A stretch of 64,000 nt of DNA from the NCBI GenBank assembly GCA_000291825.1, contig ALPF01000033.1, positions 1-64,000 of the forward strand. The letters run 5' to 3'. This DNA is from Prochlorococcus sp. W8. GTDB lineage: Bacteria; Cyanobacteriota; Cyanobacteriia; PCC-6307; Cyanobiaceae. Under the pieces are notes generated by a model that made no database searches, was not told the DNA's origin, and worked only from the letters and a program-made list of their open reading frames with translations. This document shows, piece by piece, positions 54,007-63,469 of the stretch (its first letter is position 1; every line of letters begins with the position of its first letter). The translations under genes and the position numbers were made by a program.

Positions 54007-54884
54007 TGATTAAAAAAATGCTTAATCGATTAGAAAAAGGAGATGAAATAGATATAGTAGCCCCAGCTTCATATATCGAAGATGAAGAAAAATTTAAATT
54101 TGGCATTGAAATCTTAGAGGGATGGGGCTTAAAAGTAAATAAAAGCATTAATATAAATAGAAAATATGGATATTTTTCAGCTAATGATAGTCAAAGATTA
54201 ATTGATCTTGAAAATGGGCAAAATAATAAGCTAATAATATTTGCAAAAGGTGGTTGGGGATCTGCAAGATTACTTGAAAATGACCCTAAATGGAAGAATT
54301 CATGGATGCTTGGATTCTCCGATACTTGTTCTTTACTTTTATCAAAATACGCTAAAGGCTATTTAGGATCGATTCATGGACCGATGATAACAACATTGTC
54401 TGAAGAGCCGTCTTGGAGTTTGCAAAGATTAAAAAACTTGCTTTTTGAAGGATATGTTGAAGATATTATTGGTGAACCCTTAATAAGAGGTATTGCTAAA
54501 GGAGATGTTATTGTTTCAAATCTGACTATTTTCTCTTATTTAATTGGAACAAACCATCTTCCTAATTTAAAGGACAAAATAATAATTTTTGAGGATATTA
54601 ATGAAGATATTTATAAGTTAGATAGAATATTCACCTATTTAAGAATGTCCAATAAATTTGATGAAATAGTAGGTTTGGGTTTTGGAAATTTTTTTAAAAG
54701 TGAGGTCAAAAATTTTGAAGAAAAAAACTCATTAAAAAATTTAATTTATGAGAGATTCAAAAAATATAATATCCCAATAGTCATTGACCTACCTATAGGA
54801 CACTCAAATGGAAATGCATGCGTTCCTTTAGGATATGATTCAACATTAAATGGTAATACTGGAACATTCTCAGTAGATATATAA
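54006..54884 (+). CDS. LD-carboxypeptidase (S66 family)
   Basis: A 292-aa peptidoglycan-recycling enzyme that cleaves the L,D bond of murein tetrapeptides. The DIVAPASY block near residues 17-24, GWGSARLLE near 78-86 and the nucleophile serine near residue 105 in MLGFSDTCSLL are visible, with a C-terminal IGHSNGNACVPLG histidine block. There is no signal peptide, consistent with the cytoplasmic LdcA. It starts within the stop of ubiA. Confidence 0.9.
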   Translation: MIKKMLNRLEKGDEIDIVAPASYIEDEEKFKFGIEILEGWGLKVNKSININRKYGYFSANDSQRLIDLENGQNNKLIIFAKGGWGSARLLENDPKWKNSWMLGFSDTCSLLLSKYAKGYLGSIHGPMITTLSEEPSWSLQRLKNLLFEGYVEDIIGEPLIRGIAKGDVIVSNLTIFSYLIGTNHLPNLKDKIIIFEDINEDIYKLDRIFTYLRMSNKFDEIVGLGFGNFFKSEVKNFEEKNSLKNLIYERFKKYNIPIVIDLPIGHSNGNACVPLGYDSTLNGNTGTFSVDI

Positions 54885-54900
54885 ATCCATCAACAAGAAT

Positions 54901-55584
54901 TCAACCAGAATTTAAGAACAAATTTGCTATTTCGATATCAATTGGTCTTGTAATCTTTATATTCAAAGAATCGCCCTCAATAATTTTTACTTCCCAACTT
55001 AACCTTTCAAATAAGGATGCGTCATCAGTAACAATCCAGTCATTTTTAATTGCTATATTATGAGCCTTTTTCAATTTCTCGACTAAAAAACCCTGAGGAG
55101 TTTGTGCTGCCCAAAGATTTTCTCTATTCGGAGTTTCTTTAATAAATCCAAACTTATTGACAACTTTTATAGTATCTGTAACTCTTACGGCTAAAACCAC
55201 AGCATCATGAGAATTTAACTCTAAGGAACATTTATCGATATCAGCGGGTTTAATTAAACATCTGGCTCCATCATGAATTAATACTTTTTTTGCATTATTT
55301 GGCAAATTATTTAAACCATTTTTTACTGATTCTTGCCTTGTCTTGCCCCCATCTATCCACTGTATATTTTTTGAGTATTGTTTTATTGAATGCAAAATAT
55401 TTTCCTTATCAAAAGGTTGTCCAATAATGCCGACCCAACTTATAGATTTTGAGCAAAATACAGATTTCAAAGTCCAATATAAAAGTGATTCTCCTTTTAA
55501 ATTTATGAGTAATTTATTCTTCCCAGATTTCATTCTGCTGCCACTACCTGCAGCAGGAATTAATAAATGCACAATAATATTCAA
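54901..55584 (-). CDS. ispD: 2-C-methyl-D-erythritol 4-phosphate cytidylyltransferase
   Basis: Third step of the MEP isoprenoid pathway. The 227-aa nucleotidyltransferase has the CTP-binding LIPAAGSGSRMKSG near residues 8-21, IHDGARCLI near 102-110, AVRVTDTIK near 132-140 and the WAAQTPQGF block near 157-165. It is placed at TTG 55582-55584; a GTG four codons later (55572) is also possible. It provides isoprenoids for carotenoids, chlorophyll phytol and the UbiA substrate. Confidence 0.95.
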   Translation of the reverse strand: MNIIVHLLIPAAGSGSRMKSGKNKLLINLKGESLLYWTLKSVFCSKSISWVGIIGQPFDKENILHSIKQYSKNIQWIDGGKTRQESVKNGLNNLPNNAKKVLIHDGARCLIKPADIDKCSLELNSHDAVVLAVRVTDTIKVVNKFGFIKETPNRENLWAAQTPQGFLVEKLKKAHNIAIKNDWIVTDDASLFERLSWEVKIIEGDSLNIKITRPIDIEIANLFLNSG

Positions 55585-55672
55585 ATATTCTAAATATTAT
55601 AAATAAATCACTATTATTTACACAAATAGTACTACGATTTTAAATTATTAGAAAAATTACTAGAAATTTAAA

Positions 55673-56422
55673 ATGTTTCAGCCAAAAGATCTCTCAGGAA
55701 AAGTTGCCTTAGTTACAGGAGCTAGTAGAGGCATTGGGAGAGCAATAGCATTACATTTAGGAGAATTAGGTGCAGAAGTAATTATAAATTACTCATCATC
55801 AGATGAGAAGGCAAAAGAAGTTGTAGAAACAATTAAAAATTTTGGAAGAAAGTCTTACAAAATAAAATTTGATGTTTCAGATGAAGATGATGTAAATAAT
55901 TCAATTGAAACCATTATTAAACAAAGTGGATCAATTGATATTCTGGTTAATAATGCAGGCATTACACGCGATAACTTATTGATGAGAATGAAATCTTCAC
56001 AATGGGATGATGTTATTAATACTAATTTGAAAGGAGTTTTTCTTTGCACAAAGTATGTATCAAAATTTATGCTAAAGCAAAGAAGTGGGAAAATTATAAA
56101 TATAACTTCAATTGTTGGTTTAATTGGAAATCCAGGTCAAGCTAATTATTCTTCAGCAAAAGCTGGAGTAATAGGATTTACAAAAACTTGTGCGAAAGAA
56201 TTTGCTTCAAGGGGTATTAATGTTAATGCTATAGCTCCCGGTTTTATTGAAACCGAAATGACTGAAAAGTTAAATACTGATGAAATTTTAAAAATGATCC
56301 CGTTAAATAAACTTGGTCAGACTGATCAAATAGCTGAGCTCTCTGGATTTTTAGCTTCTAGTTATGCGGGTGATTACATCACTGGACAAACTATTAGCAT
56401 AGATGGCGGCATGAATATATAA
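55673..56422 (+). CDS. fabG: 3-oxoacyl-ACP reductase
   Basis: The NADPH-dependent reductase of fatty-acid elongation. The 249-aa SDR has GASRGIG at about 16-22, NNAGIT near 91-96, serine in NITSIVG near 139-145 and the catalytic YSSAKAG tyrosine and lysine near 157 and 161, and the family ending YITGQTISIDGG. Length is exactly as in E. coli FabG. A small membrane gene on the opposite strand follows 2 bp later. Confidence 0.96.
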   Translation: MFQPKDLSGKVALVTGASRGIGRAIALHLGELGAEVIINYSSSDEKAKEVVETIKNFGRKSYKIKFDVSDEDDVNNSIETIIKQSGSIDILVNNAGITRDNLLMRMKSSQWDDVINTNLKGVFLCTKYVSKFMLKQRSGKIINITSIVGLIGNPGQANYSSAKAGVIGFTKTCAKEFASRGINVNAIAPGFIETEMTEKLNTDEILKMIPLNKLGQTDQIAELSGFLASSYAGDYITGQTISIDGGMNI

Positions 56423-56424
56423 TT

Positions 56425-56604
56425 TCAAATACTTTCATAAGGTTGGCCTAATTCATCTCTTAATCTCCTTATTCTTTGTAATAACTTTAATCTTCTACTT
56501 CTAGCTGTCAAAGTTAAGAAAAATCTTAAAGGGAAATATACAAGTGTCATTGCTACTGCAAGGGTTGCAGTTAATGTAAAAACAAAATTTCCTGTATCGT
56601 TCAT
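56425..56604 (-). CDS. Small membrane protein, 59 aa, unrecognised
   Basis: The reverse strand from ATG 56602-56604 to TGA 56425-56427 encodes a 59-aa protein with a membrane helix near residues 7-33 and a strongly basic C-terminal helix (RSRRLKLLQRIRRLRDEL), ending GQPYESI. It converges on fabG with a 2-bp gap and diverges from groL. The charge distribution and clean open frame argue that it is real. I do not know the family. The basic helix on the cytoplasmic side could bind membrane or nucleic acid. Confidence 0.65.
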   Translation of the reverse strand: MNDTGNFVFTLTATLAVAMTLVYFPLRFFLTLTARSRRLKLLQRIRRLRDELGQPYESI

Positions 56605-56679
56605 ACATTTAAGATACTATCTATTCAAAAAAATGTGGTAAAGTTTTCTGACAAATTCGGCTTTCCCCACTTAATCAGC

Positions 56680-56733
56680 AATGATTTAATTAACTTTTTT
56701 GTGGGAGATTAGAGTTATAAATGATTTAATTAA
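56680..56733. repeat. 14-bp direct repeat upstream of groL
   Basis: AATGATTTAATTAA occurs exactly at 56680-56693 and 56720-56733, 40 bp apart. The second copy ends 2 bp before the groL ATG. CCCAC at 56666-56670 and GTGGG at 56701-56705 also form a widely spaced inverted repeat. No CIRCE element (the HrcA operator) is visible. The repeat may be regulatory or a chance of AT-rich DNA. Confidence 0.45.
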
Positions 56734-56735
56734 AA

Positions 56736-58475
56736 ATGCCGAAGCAATTAAGTTTTTCAGATGAATCAAGAGATGCACTTGAAAGAGGGGTAAATACTGT
56801 TGCAAATGCTGTAAAAGTAACACTTGGCCCAAAAGCAAAAAATGTTGTTATTGAAAAACAATTTGGCACACCTGATGTGGTAAGAGATGGATCAACTGTT
56901 GCTAAAGAAATTGAACTTGAGAATCCTTTCTCAAATTTAGGTGCAAAATTAATTGAACAAGTAGCCTCAAAGACAAAAGAAAAAGCAGGAGATGGGACCA
57001 CTACTGCGACAATACTCGCACAAATCATGGTACAAGAAGGGTTAAAAAATATTGCAGCAGGAGCAAGTCCTGTAGAGATTAAAAAAGGTATGAATATAGC
57101 TTTATCACTTATAGTTGAACAACTAAAAGATAAAAGTATCCAAGTAGCTGGAGGCGATATCAAAAAAGTTGCTTCTGTTAGTGCTGGAGGTGATGAAGAT
57201 ATTGGCTTAATAATCGCAAACGCAATGGATAAAGTAACCTCAGATGGAGTTATAACTGTTGAAGAATCTCAATCATTAGAGACAGAGTTAGATATTACAG
57301 AGGGTATGTCTTTTGACAGAGGATATATTTCACCATATTTTATTACAGATCAAGATAGACAAATATGTGAACTTGATAACCCAAAGATATTAATCACAGA
57401 TCAAAAAATATCAACTTTAAATAATTTAGTTCCGATTCTAGAAGAGATTCAGAAATCTAGTTCACCTTTTCTAATTATTGCAGAGGATATTGAAGGAGAA
57501 GCTTTAACAACTCTTGTAATGAATAAAAATGCAGGTATTTTAAATGTTTCAGCGGTGAGAGCACCATCTTTTGGAGAAAGAAGAAAAGCTTCTTTGGAGG
57601 ATATTGCGATTCTTACAGGTGGAAACTTAATAAGTGAAGATAAATCAATGTCAATTGAGAAAGTAACAATAAATGATTTAGGTAAAGCAAAAAAAATAAC
57701 TATCTCAAAGGACAATACAACCATAGTAGCTTTTGAAGATACAAAAGACTCTGTAAAAGAAAGGGTTGAAAAGCTTAAAAAAGAGGTTGACTTAACTGAT
57801 TTGGAATACGACAAAGATAAAATCAATGAGCGAATTGCGAAACTTTCTGGCGGAGTTGCGTTAATCAAAGTTGGGGCCGCTACTGAAACAGAAATGAAGT
57901 ATAAAAAGTTAAGAATAGAGGACTCTTTAAATGCAACCAAGGCAGCAATAGAGGAAGGCGTAGTATCGGGTGGGGGACAAACTTTAATTGAAATTTCAGA
58001 AAGTCTTACAAAATTAGATACAACAATCTCACAAGATCAAAAAACTGGAATACGAATTGTGGCAAAGGCTCTCAAAGAACCTGCTAAGCAAATTGCATTG
58101 AATGGAGGATATAACGGGGAAGTTGTTGTTTCAGATATACTACGTCTAAAAAAAGGATTCAATGTTCTTACAGGTGAATATGAAGACTTGAATAAATCTG
58201 GGATCCTAGACCCATCAAAAGTTTTACGTTTATCATTGGAGGATGCTATATCAATAGCTTCAATGTTATTAACAACAGAAGTAGCAGTGGCAGATATACC
58301 GGAACCAGAGCCCCCAGCTGGAGCGGCAGGAGATCCTATGGGTGGCGGTATGGGTATGGGTGGCATGGGCATGCCTGGTATGGGTGGCATGGGCATGCCA
58401 GGTATGGGTGGTATGGGTATGCCTGGTATGGGTGGTATGGGTATGCCTGGTATGGGTATGCCTGGCATGATGTGA
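56736..58475 (+). CDS. groL: Chaperonin GroEL, stand-alone copy with extended Gly-Met tail
   Basis: The 60-kDa ring chaperonin folds proteins with GroES. The 579-aa protein has the ATP site [14 protein letters not shown] near residues 29-42, [11 protein letters not shown] near 87-97, and [14 protein letters not shown] near 370-383. No groES precedes it, so this is the second, unlinked GroEL (often GroL2) usual in cyanobacteria. Its last 45 residues (535-579) are only Gly, Met and Pro, about twice the length of the E. coli tail. Such tails project into the folding cavity. Regulation: no CIRCE; a 14-bp direct repeat lies upstream. Confidence 0.95.
   Translation: MPKQLSFSDESRDALERGVNTVANAVKVTLGPKAKNVVIEKQFGTPDVVRDGSTVAKEIELENPFSNLGAKLIEQVASKTKEKAGDGTTTATILAQIMVQEGLKNIAAGASPVEIKKGMNIALSLIVEQLKDKSIQVAGGDIKKVASVSAGGDEDIGLIIANAMDKVTSDGVITVEESQSLETELDITEGMSFDRGYISPYFITDQDRQICELDNPKILITDQKISTLNNLVPILEEIQKSSSPFLIIAEDIEGEALTTLVMNKNAGILNVSAVRAPSFGERRKASLEDIAILTGGNLISEDKSMSIEKVTINDLGKAKKITISKDNTTIVAFEDTKDSVKERVEKLKKEVDLTDLEYDKDKINERIAKLSGGVALIKVGAATETEMKYKKLRIEDSLNATKAAIEEGVVSGGGQTLIEISESLTKLDTTISQDQKTGIRIVAKALKEPAKQIALNGGYNGEVVVSDILRLKKGFNVLTGEYEDLNKSGILDPSKVLRLSLEDAISIASMLLTTEVAVADIPEPEPPAGAAGDPMGGGMGMGGMGMPGMGGMGMPGMGGMGMPGMGGMGMPGMGMPGMM
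58338..58470 (+). repeat. Tandem repeat coding the GroEL Gly-Met-Pro tail
   Basis: About 24-bp units encoding GMPGMGGM occur three times with silent differences, flanked by partial units. The tract makes the final 45 codons of groL. The reverse strand gives a long proline-rich ORF purely as a shadow of the repeat. Confidence 0.85.
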
Positions 58476-58553
58476 TTTTCAAGTATTATTTTGTATAAAA
58501 AAGAGCTAATTATTTACAAGTATTTATAGATTTCAATTTGAAAATTTATAAAA

Positions 58554-59378
58554 TTAATTCAGTTTTTTATTAAGTAATGGATTTATTACTATTAACGAGG
58601 AAATCGTTAGTATAAACAGAAGAGAGATGCAGTTTCTGCAAGTCAGATCGCCATAGGGTGCATGTAAAGCGATAAAGTCTAAATTAATACTTGAAGTATA
58701 AGATACTCTTATTGGCTCAATTGCAAATGTTAAAGGATTAAAAGAGGCAATCCACCCAAGCCATGAAGGCATAAAAGATATTGGAGCTAGTGCCGTACTG
58801 GCAAATAATAAGGGAAGATTTACTACAAAAATCAAAGCTATTAATTCAATATGTCCTGGGAGAATAAAAGCCAAACATAAACTAATTGAAGTTACAAACA
58901 AAACTAATAAAATTAAAGTGGCAAATACTATCCCTAATCCAAAGAATTCTGGGAATCCATAACCAAGTAAATAAGAGATAAACATTATCGCAATACTTTG
59001 AATAAAACTCAAAATAGTAATATATAAAAAGGATGACAAAATAATTGATAGTCTACTTGTTAAAGGGGCAACCAATAATCTATTTAAAAAACCAAATTCC
59101 CTATCAAACATTAGTGGCAACCCGGAATTTAATGCTCCGCTGAATGCCGTAAACACAATTAGTCCTGCCCCTAAAAAATTCCCATAAGAATCAACTCCTG
59201 GTAAAAAATCTTTTGGCGCGTTTGAAAATAAAGCTCCAAACAAAAAAAGCCAGATGATTGGTTGTAAAATTCCTGCTACGAGGGTTGAGGGTCTTCTTTT
59301 TAGCTGTATAAATAATCTCTTAGTTAAAGCAAAAGTTTCCTGATAAAGAAATAAAAAATTAAATTGCTTAAGTTCCAT
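58554..59378 (-). CDS. ABC-2 type exporter permease
   Basis: A 274-aa membrane protein with six hydrophobic segments in the ABC-2 (DrrB-like) pattern. It has an N-terminal amphipathic stretch RLFIQLKRRPSTLVAGI and a later FNPLTFAIEPIRVSY block, the signature near residues 216-230. It lies 55 bp downstream of an ATPase gene that it needs. The cargo is unknown; DrrAB-like pairs in cyanobacteria have been linked to lipid or polysaccharide export, which is general family knowledge only. Confidence 0.85.
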   Translation of the reverse strand: MELKQFNFLFLYQETFALTKRLFIQLKRRPSTLVAGILQPIIWLFLFGALFSNAPKDFLPGVDSYGNFLGAGLIVFTAFSGALNSGLPLMFDREFGFLNRLLVAPLTSRLSIILSSFLYITILSFIQSIAIMFISYLLGYGFPEFFGLGIVFATLILLVLFVTSISLCLAFILPGHIELIALIFVVNLPLLFASTALAPISFMPSWLGWIASFNPLTFAIEPIRVSYTSSINLDFIALHAPYGDLTCRNCISLLFILTISSLIVINPLLNKKLN

Positions 59379-59433
59379 TAATGTAATTATAATTTTTTCT
59401 AATTATAGTTTGATATTTCAAGTAAACATAAAA

Positions 59434-60450
59434 TCATCTCATAGATTGTTTAGATTCTTTTTTCAGATCTCTTTTACCTGCCATGAATATTTCTGCATCT
59501 TGCAATGTTTTTCCTGTGGCTTGAAGATAAACATCATCAAGGCTTGGTTGACTCTGAGTAAGAGAAAATATTTCAAATTTTGAAAAAGCTAATTCAACTT
59601 TTAATTTTGTTAATAAATCTTTTTCTTTCTCAGCAATGAAGTTTAACGAATAACCTTGAGCGGAGTTAATTACTATTTGGCGTATACCATCTATTTTATT
59701 TAATATTTCTTTGACCTTTTCAGACTCTTCTGGTGAACTAAATTCTCTAACTTTTAATGAAATTCTCTCTCCTCCCAATTTACTTTTAAGATAACTAGGA
59801 TTCCCCTGGTCTATAACTTTGCCATCATTAATAATTACTACTGTATCAGCTAAGTAATCTATCTCATTAAGATAATGACTACTTAAAATTATCGTCATTC
59901 CATCATTCTTTAATTTTTTTAATAAATCCCAAATTATGTTTCTACTTTCTATGTCAAGTCCAACAGTAGGTTCATCTAGAATTAAGACCTCAGGAAGATG
60001 CAATAATCCTGCAGCCAAATCGATTCTTCTTTTCATACCTCCAGAGTATGTTCCACATTTTCTATCAATCCAATTTTGCATATCTAATTTAATAATCAAA
60101 TCTTGAATTCTTTCCAATTTTTTTGTTTTTGGAATATGGTAAAGATCTGCTTGAAAATCTAATAATTCCCTTCCAGTAAGAATCTTATCTAAAGAAATCT
60201 CTTGGGCTACATAACCAATTAGTTCACGAATTTGTCTTTGTTTTTTTACTAAATCAATTCCATTGATTTCAACTTTCCCATCATCTGGTGAAATTAAAGT
60301 TGCAAGAATTTTTAATAGTGTCGTTTTACCTGCACCATTAGGACCTAATAATCCAAATAAACTTCCCCTAGAAATTTTAATATTAATATTTTCAAGAGCA
60401 TTAACATCAAAGTATCTTTTTGATAGATTTTTAATTTGGATGTAATTCAT
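59434..60450 (-). CDS. ABC exporter ATP-binding protein (DrrA-like)
   Basis: From ATG 60448-60450 the protein has 338 aa (a TTG one codon upstream is also in frame). The nucleotide-binding domain has Walker A GPNGAGKTTLLK near residues 35-46, signature YSGGMKRRIDLAAG near 137-150, Walker B LILDEPTVGLD near 155-165 and a switch histidine in SSHYLNE. A C-terminal regulatory stretch of about 110 residues follows. It pairs with the ABC-2 permease at 58554 and is separated by 27 bp from ctaB, read in the same direction. Confidence 0.9.
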   Translation of the reverse strand: MNYIQIKNLSKRYFDVNALENINIKISRGSLFGLLGPNGAGKTTLLKILATLISPDDGKVEINGIDLVKKQRQIRELIGYVAQEISLDKILTGRELLDFQADLYHIPKTKKLERIQDLIIKLDMQNWIDRKCGTYSGGMKRRIDLAAGLLHLPEVLILDEPTVGLDIESRNIIWDLLKKLKNDGMTIILSSHYLNEIDYLADTVVIINDGKVIDQGNPSYLKSKLGGERISLKVREFSSPEESEKVKEILNKIDGIRQIVINSAQGYSLNFIAEKEKDLLTKLKVELAFSKFEIFSLTQSQPSLDDVYLQATGKTLQDAEIFMAGKRDLKKESKQSMR

Positions 60451-60476
60451 CAAATAATTAATTTAATTTATTTATA

Positions 60477-61487
60477 TCAAAAATTCAGTAAATTATTGAT
60501 TTCTGAAAAAATTGATGAAGCTATTGTTAAAGTCTGTTGTTCAAATTCAACGGAAAGATTTGTTCTAGCAATAATTAATAGTAGACATATTCCAAACATA
60601 TATAAAATTGACCATCTAAATAAACCTTTAGCTAAAGATAAATCATTTGGTGAATTTTTTAATCTGAAAATTAGCTGTAATAGTCGAGCATTAAATGGAA
60701 GTACTAAAATTTCATAAATCAAGCCACCTTCTGGCAAAGCAAAAATACCAAAAATACTCATAATTACAGTCGCTATTCCGTAGCGTAATATGGCTTTAAC
60801 TGTAAATACTGATCCTTTTACTGATGGCAGCATTGGTATACCTACAGAGGCATAATCATCTTTTAATAAAATTGCTAATGCCCAAAAATGAGCAGGAGTC
60901 CAAACCATAACTAAACCAAAAAGCCACCAACCACTTAATCCAATATGACCAGACGCTGCCGAAGCTCCAACAAGGGGAGGTATAGCACCTGCAACTCCCC
61001 CAAAAACAATATTCTGTGTAGTTCTGGGTTTAAGAACGATAGTATACAAAAGTACATAACTGCATAAACCTAATAATGTAAGGCCTGCTGCAAGATAATT
61101 AACTCCACTTACTAAAAGCATTGAAGCAGCTAATGTACAAGATACTGCCCCAAAAAAAACAGAATTAAAAGATAATTTGCCAGATGGTAATGCTCTGCTA
61201 CTTGTCCGGTTCATTCTCTTATCTAAATCCATTTCCCATAAGCAATTTAATGCTCCAGCAGCAGCTGCAGCTAATGCACCGCCTCCAAGAGTACAAACCA
61301 ATTTAGGAGATGATATTGGCCATTCTTCACTTAGGGCCATTCCTCCAAGTGTTGTTGCGAGAAGGAGTGGTATTAATCTTGGCTTGGCGACCTCTAACCA
61401 AGGTGGAAGTTTAATTTTTTTTCGGGATGGTATTACTTCTTCCCTTAAGGAGGATTGCATATTTAGGTTTTCAAAATTACTTTTCAT
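60477..61487 (-). CDS. ctaB: Protoheme IX farnesyltransferase (heme O synthase)
   Basis: Farnesylates heme B to heme O. The 336-aa UbiA-type membrane protein has the [18 protein letters not shown] block from asparagine 81 with aspartates 87 and 89, and a second cytoplasmic loop [20 protein letters not shown] cytoplasmic N-terminal extension of about 30 residues is present. It overlaps ctaA by one base, and the two act in sequence to give heme A for the oxidase encoded alongside. Confidence 0.95.
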   Translation of the reverse strand: MKSNFENLNMQSSLREEVIPSRKKIKLPPWLEVAKPRLIPLLLATTLGGMALSEEWPISSPKLVCTLGGGALAAAAAGALNCLWEMDLDKRMNRTSSRALPSGKLSFNSVFFGAVSCTLAASMLLVSGVNYLAAGLTLLGLCSYVLLYTIVLKPRTTQNIVFGGVAGAIPPLVGASAASGHIGLSGWWLFGLVMVWTPAHFWALAILLKDDYASVGIPMLPSVKGSVFTVKAILRYGIATVIMSIFGIFALPEGGLIYEILVLPFNARLLQLIFRLKNSPNDLSLAKGLFRWSILYMFGICLLLIIARTNLSVEFEQQTLTIASSIFSEINNLLNF

Positions 61488-62410
61488 TAGTTGTAACTAA
61501 AAATAACTTTCTCTTTAAGAGAATTAACATTAAAATTTTTGTCTTGATTTCTAAAAACTAAAGTTGACAAATTGGCAATTAATAATGAAGCTACTAACTG
61601 ATGACTAACAATTAATAAAGGTTGATTTAAATTTGTTTTTAAACTTAAAACACCTAAAGTTATTTGTGAACCAAGAAGAATTAGTATAGAAATCAAAAAC
61701 TTCCAATTATTTATGAATAAAATTCGATCAATTGCTGCAACAACAATTATTATAAAAATTGCAATAGTTACAGGTAATGCAAATAATTTATGAGAATTTA
61801 AGATAAAGCAATTTTGATTAGCTGATAAACATAAATGAGCAGACCAGGTAGAGGAGAGTCTTACACCAATTGCAGATTGAATTAGTGTTAAAAATAAAGG
61901 AATACATAATAATGCCTTCCACCAAATTTTTGAATTTATAGAGCTTTCATTTTGAAGATGTTGATTAATATAAGTAGCAGTAATTAAGAGAGAGAAAGCT
62001 ATCAATAGATGGCTAATAACTGCGTATGAAGCCAATGTATTAATGACAGTCAATGCTCCTAAAGAGCCTTGAAAAACAACTAAAAATAGTAAAAAAGAAT
62101 ATATTTTTAGCAATCCTTTTGGTAAAAATCTTCTCCAGATAATAGACAAAGAAAATTGCGCAAGAATTAATAAACCAACTAAAAATGCATCTAATCTATG
62201 GAACCACTCTAAGAAAACTCTCATATTCATATGACCAAGAGGAAGAAATGTTCCATAACATAGAGGCCAATCAGGACAAGCTAACCCCGCTTCCATAACT
62301 CTGGTAGCACTTCCAATGGCAATTAAAGCTATAATCGCCAGAACAGAATGATTGCCTAATTTAATAAGTGTAAACTTATATTTTGTTTGATAATTCTCTA
62401 ACTTATTCAC
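61487..62410 (-). CDS. ctaA: Heme A synthase (COX15/CtaA)
   Basis: Oxidises heme O to heme A. The 307-aa protein has eight membrane segments and the typical [17 protein letters not shown] block near residues 37-53 and an [12 protein letters not shown] stretch with a heme-binding histidine near 70, with further histidines in HLLIAF, HKLFALP and HQLVASLL. The first cysteine pair in the lumenal loop is present. It starts at GTG 62408-62410 and diverges from ctaC. Confidence 0.94.
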   Translation of the reverse strand: MNKLENYQTKYKFTLIKLGNHSVLAIIALIAIGSATRVMEAGLACPDWPLCYGTFLPLGHMNMRVFLEWFHRLDAFLVGLLILAQFSLSIIWRRFLPKGLLKIYSFLLFLVVFQGSLGALTVINTLASYAVISHLLIAFSLLITATYINQHLQNESSINSKIWWKALLCIPLFLTLIQSAIGVRLSSTWSAHLCLSANQNCFILNSHKLFALPVTIAIFIIIVVAAIDRILFINNWKFLISILILLGSQITLGVLSLKTNLNQPLLIVSHQLVASLLIANLSTLVFRNQDKNFNVNSLKEKVIFSYN

Positions 62411-62533
62411 TAAAGAATGAAGCTTATTATTTATGCATAATAATTTAAATTCATAAGTAAAATATTAATAAAAACCAAATCTTTTTATAAGTATTATGTT
62501 TAGTCATTCTTCGTTATCCTTTCCTGACATTTT

Positions 62534-62555
62534 CATTAGAAAATCATTAGAAAAT
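62534..62555. repeat. Exact 11-bp tandem repeat between ctaA and ctaC
   Basis: CATTAGAAAAT occurs twice in direct succession (62534-62544, 62545-62555) in the 258-bp divergent gap between the heme A synthase and oxidase genes. One helical turn apart, it is a possible activator or repressor binding site for the oxidase operon. Otherwise this gap shows only AT-rich sequence. Confidence 0.5.
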
Positions 62556-62668
62556 GAATATTTATTTTTTAATTATTAAGAAGTTGTGAATTTATAGATT
62601 ATTCCTTTTACAAATAATGCAAAAATCTAAAAAAGTAATAATGTAAAAATATAAAGTTTTTAACTAAA

Positions 62669-63469
62669 TTGTTAAATAAATCTTCTTATTTAATTTTTAT
62701 TATTTCTGCAGTAATAGGTATATCTTTTTGGATTGGATTTAATGTTAATTTACTGCCTGCTGAAGCAAGTATTAATGCTCCTATTTACGATGAGTTGTTC
62801 AAGATTCTTTTCATTATTGGTCTAATATTATTTATTGGAATGTCTCTAATAGTTTTATATAGTTTGTTTAAATTTAGAAAAAGAGAAGGTCAAGTTGGTG
62901 ATGGAATTGCATTAGAAGGAAATTTAAAGTTAGAAATAATCTGGACAGTAATACCGTCAATCATTGTTTTATTTGTAGGTTTATATAGTTACAACATTTA
63001 TGACCGCATGGGAGGCATGAATGCACTTAATCATGACCATAGTGTTATGGAAAATAATTCAGAAAAAATTTGGGCTGGTATAAGTCAATCAAACAATAAT
63101 ATTAGCTTGATTGATACCAATATTGAAGTTTCTGCGATGCAATTTGCTTTCTTATTCAATTACCCAAAAGGGGATTTCATTTCTGGTGAGCTTCATGTTC
63201 CAGTAAATAAAGAAATATCAGTAAGAATGGAATCAAAAGATGTTATTCATGCATTTTGGATTCCAGAATTTCGTATTAAACAAGATATTATCCCTGGACA
63301 ACCTACTATTTTAAATTTTACACCAACAAAGGTAGGTAAATATCCAATTATCTGTGCTGAACTATGTGGTCCTTATCATGGAGGAATGAGAGCCTCAATA
63401 ATTGTTCAAGAAGAATCTGATTACCAAGATTGGTTTAATCAAAATAAGAAAGATGAGTTAAAAGCATGA
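62669..63469 (+). CDS. ctaC: Cytochrome c oxidase subunit II
   Basis: Carries the CuA centre of the aa3-type terminal oxidase. The 266-aa protein has a short signal-like N-terminal helix (about 7-27), two membrane helices near 44-67 and 90-110, and the lumenal/periplasmic cupredoxin domain. CuA ligands H194, C229, E231, C233, H237 and M240 (CAELCGPYHGGM) are all present. Translation starts at TTG 62669. Its stop overlaps ctaD as ATGA. Confidence 0.96.
   Translation: MLNKSSYLIFIISAVIGISFWIGFNVNLLPAEASINAPIYDELFKILFIIGLILFIGMSLIVLYSLFKFRKREGQVGDGIALEGNLKLEIIWTVIPSIIVLFVGLYSYNIYDRMGGMNALNHDHSVMENNSEKIWAGISQSNNNISLIDTNIEVSAMQFAFLFNYPKGDFISGELHVPVNKEISVRMESKDVIHAFWIPEFRIKQDIIPGQPTILNFTPTKVGKYPIICAELCGPYHGGMRASIIVQEESDYQDWFNQNKKDELKA

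Noticed and set aside
56726-57163. 145-codon reverse frame across the groL start
   Set aside because: It lies entirely antisense to conserved GroEL sequence and across its start; composition follows the groL codon pattern.
58037-58468. 143-codon reverse frame rich in Pro, Ile and Gly
   Set aside because: It is the antisense shadow of the groL Gly-Met-Pro repeat and of conserved groL codons. No independent start signal or family resemblance.
60436-60717. 93-codon plus-strand frame at the ctaB 3' end
   Set aside because: Antisense to ctaB and to the ABC ATPase start, with no recognisable domain.
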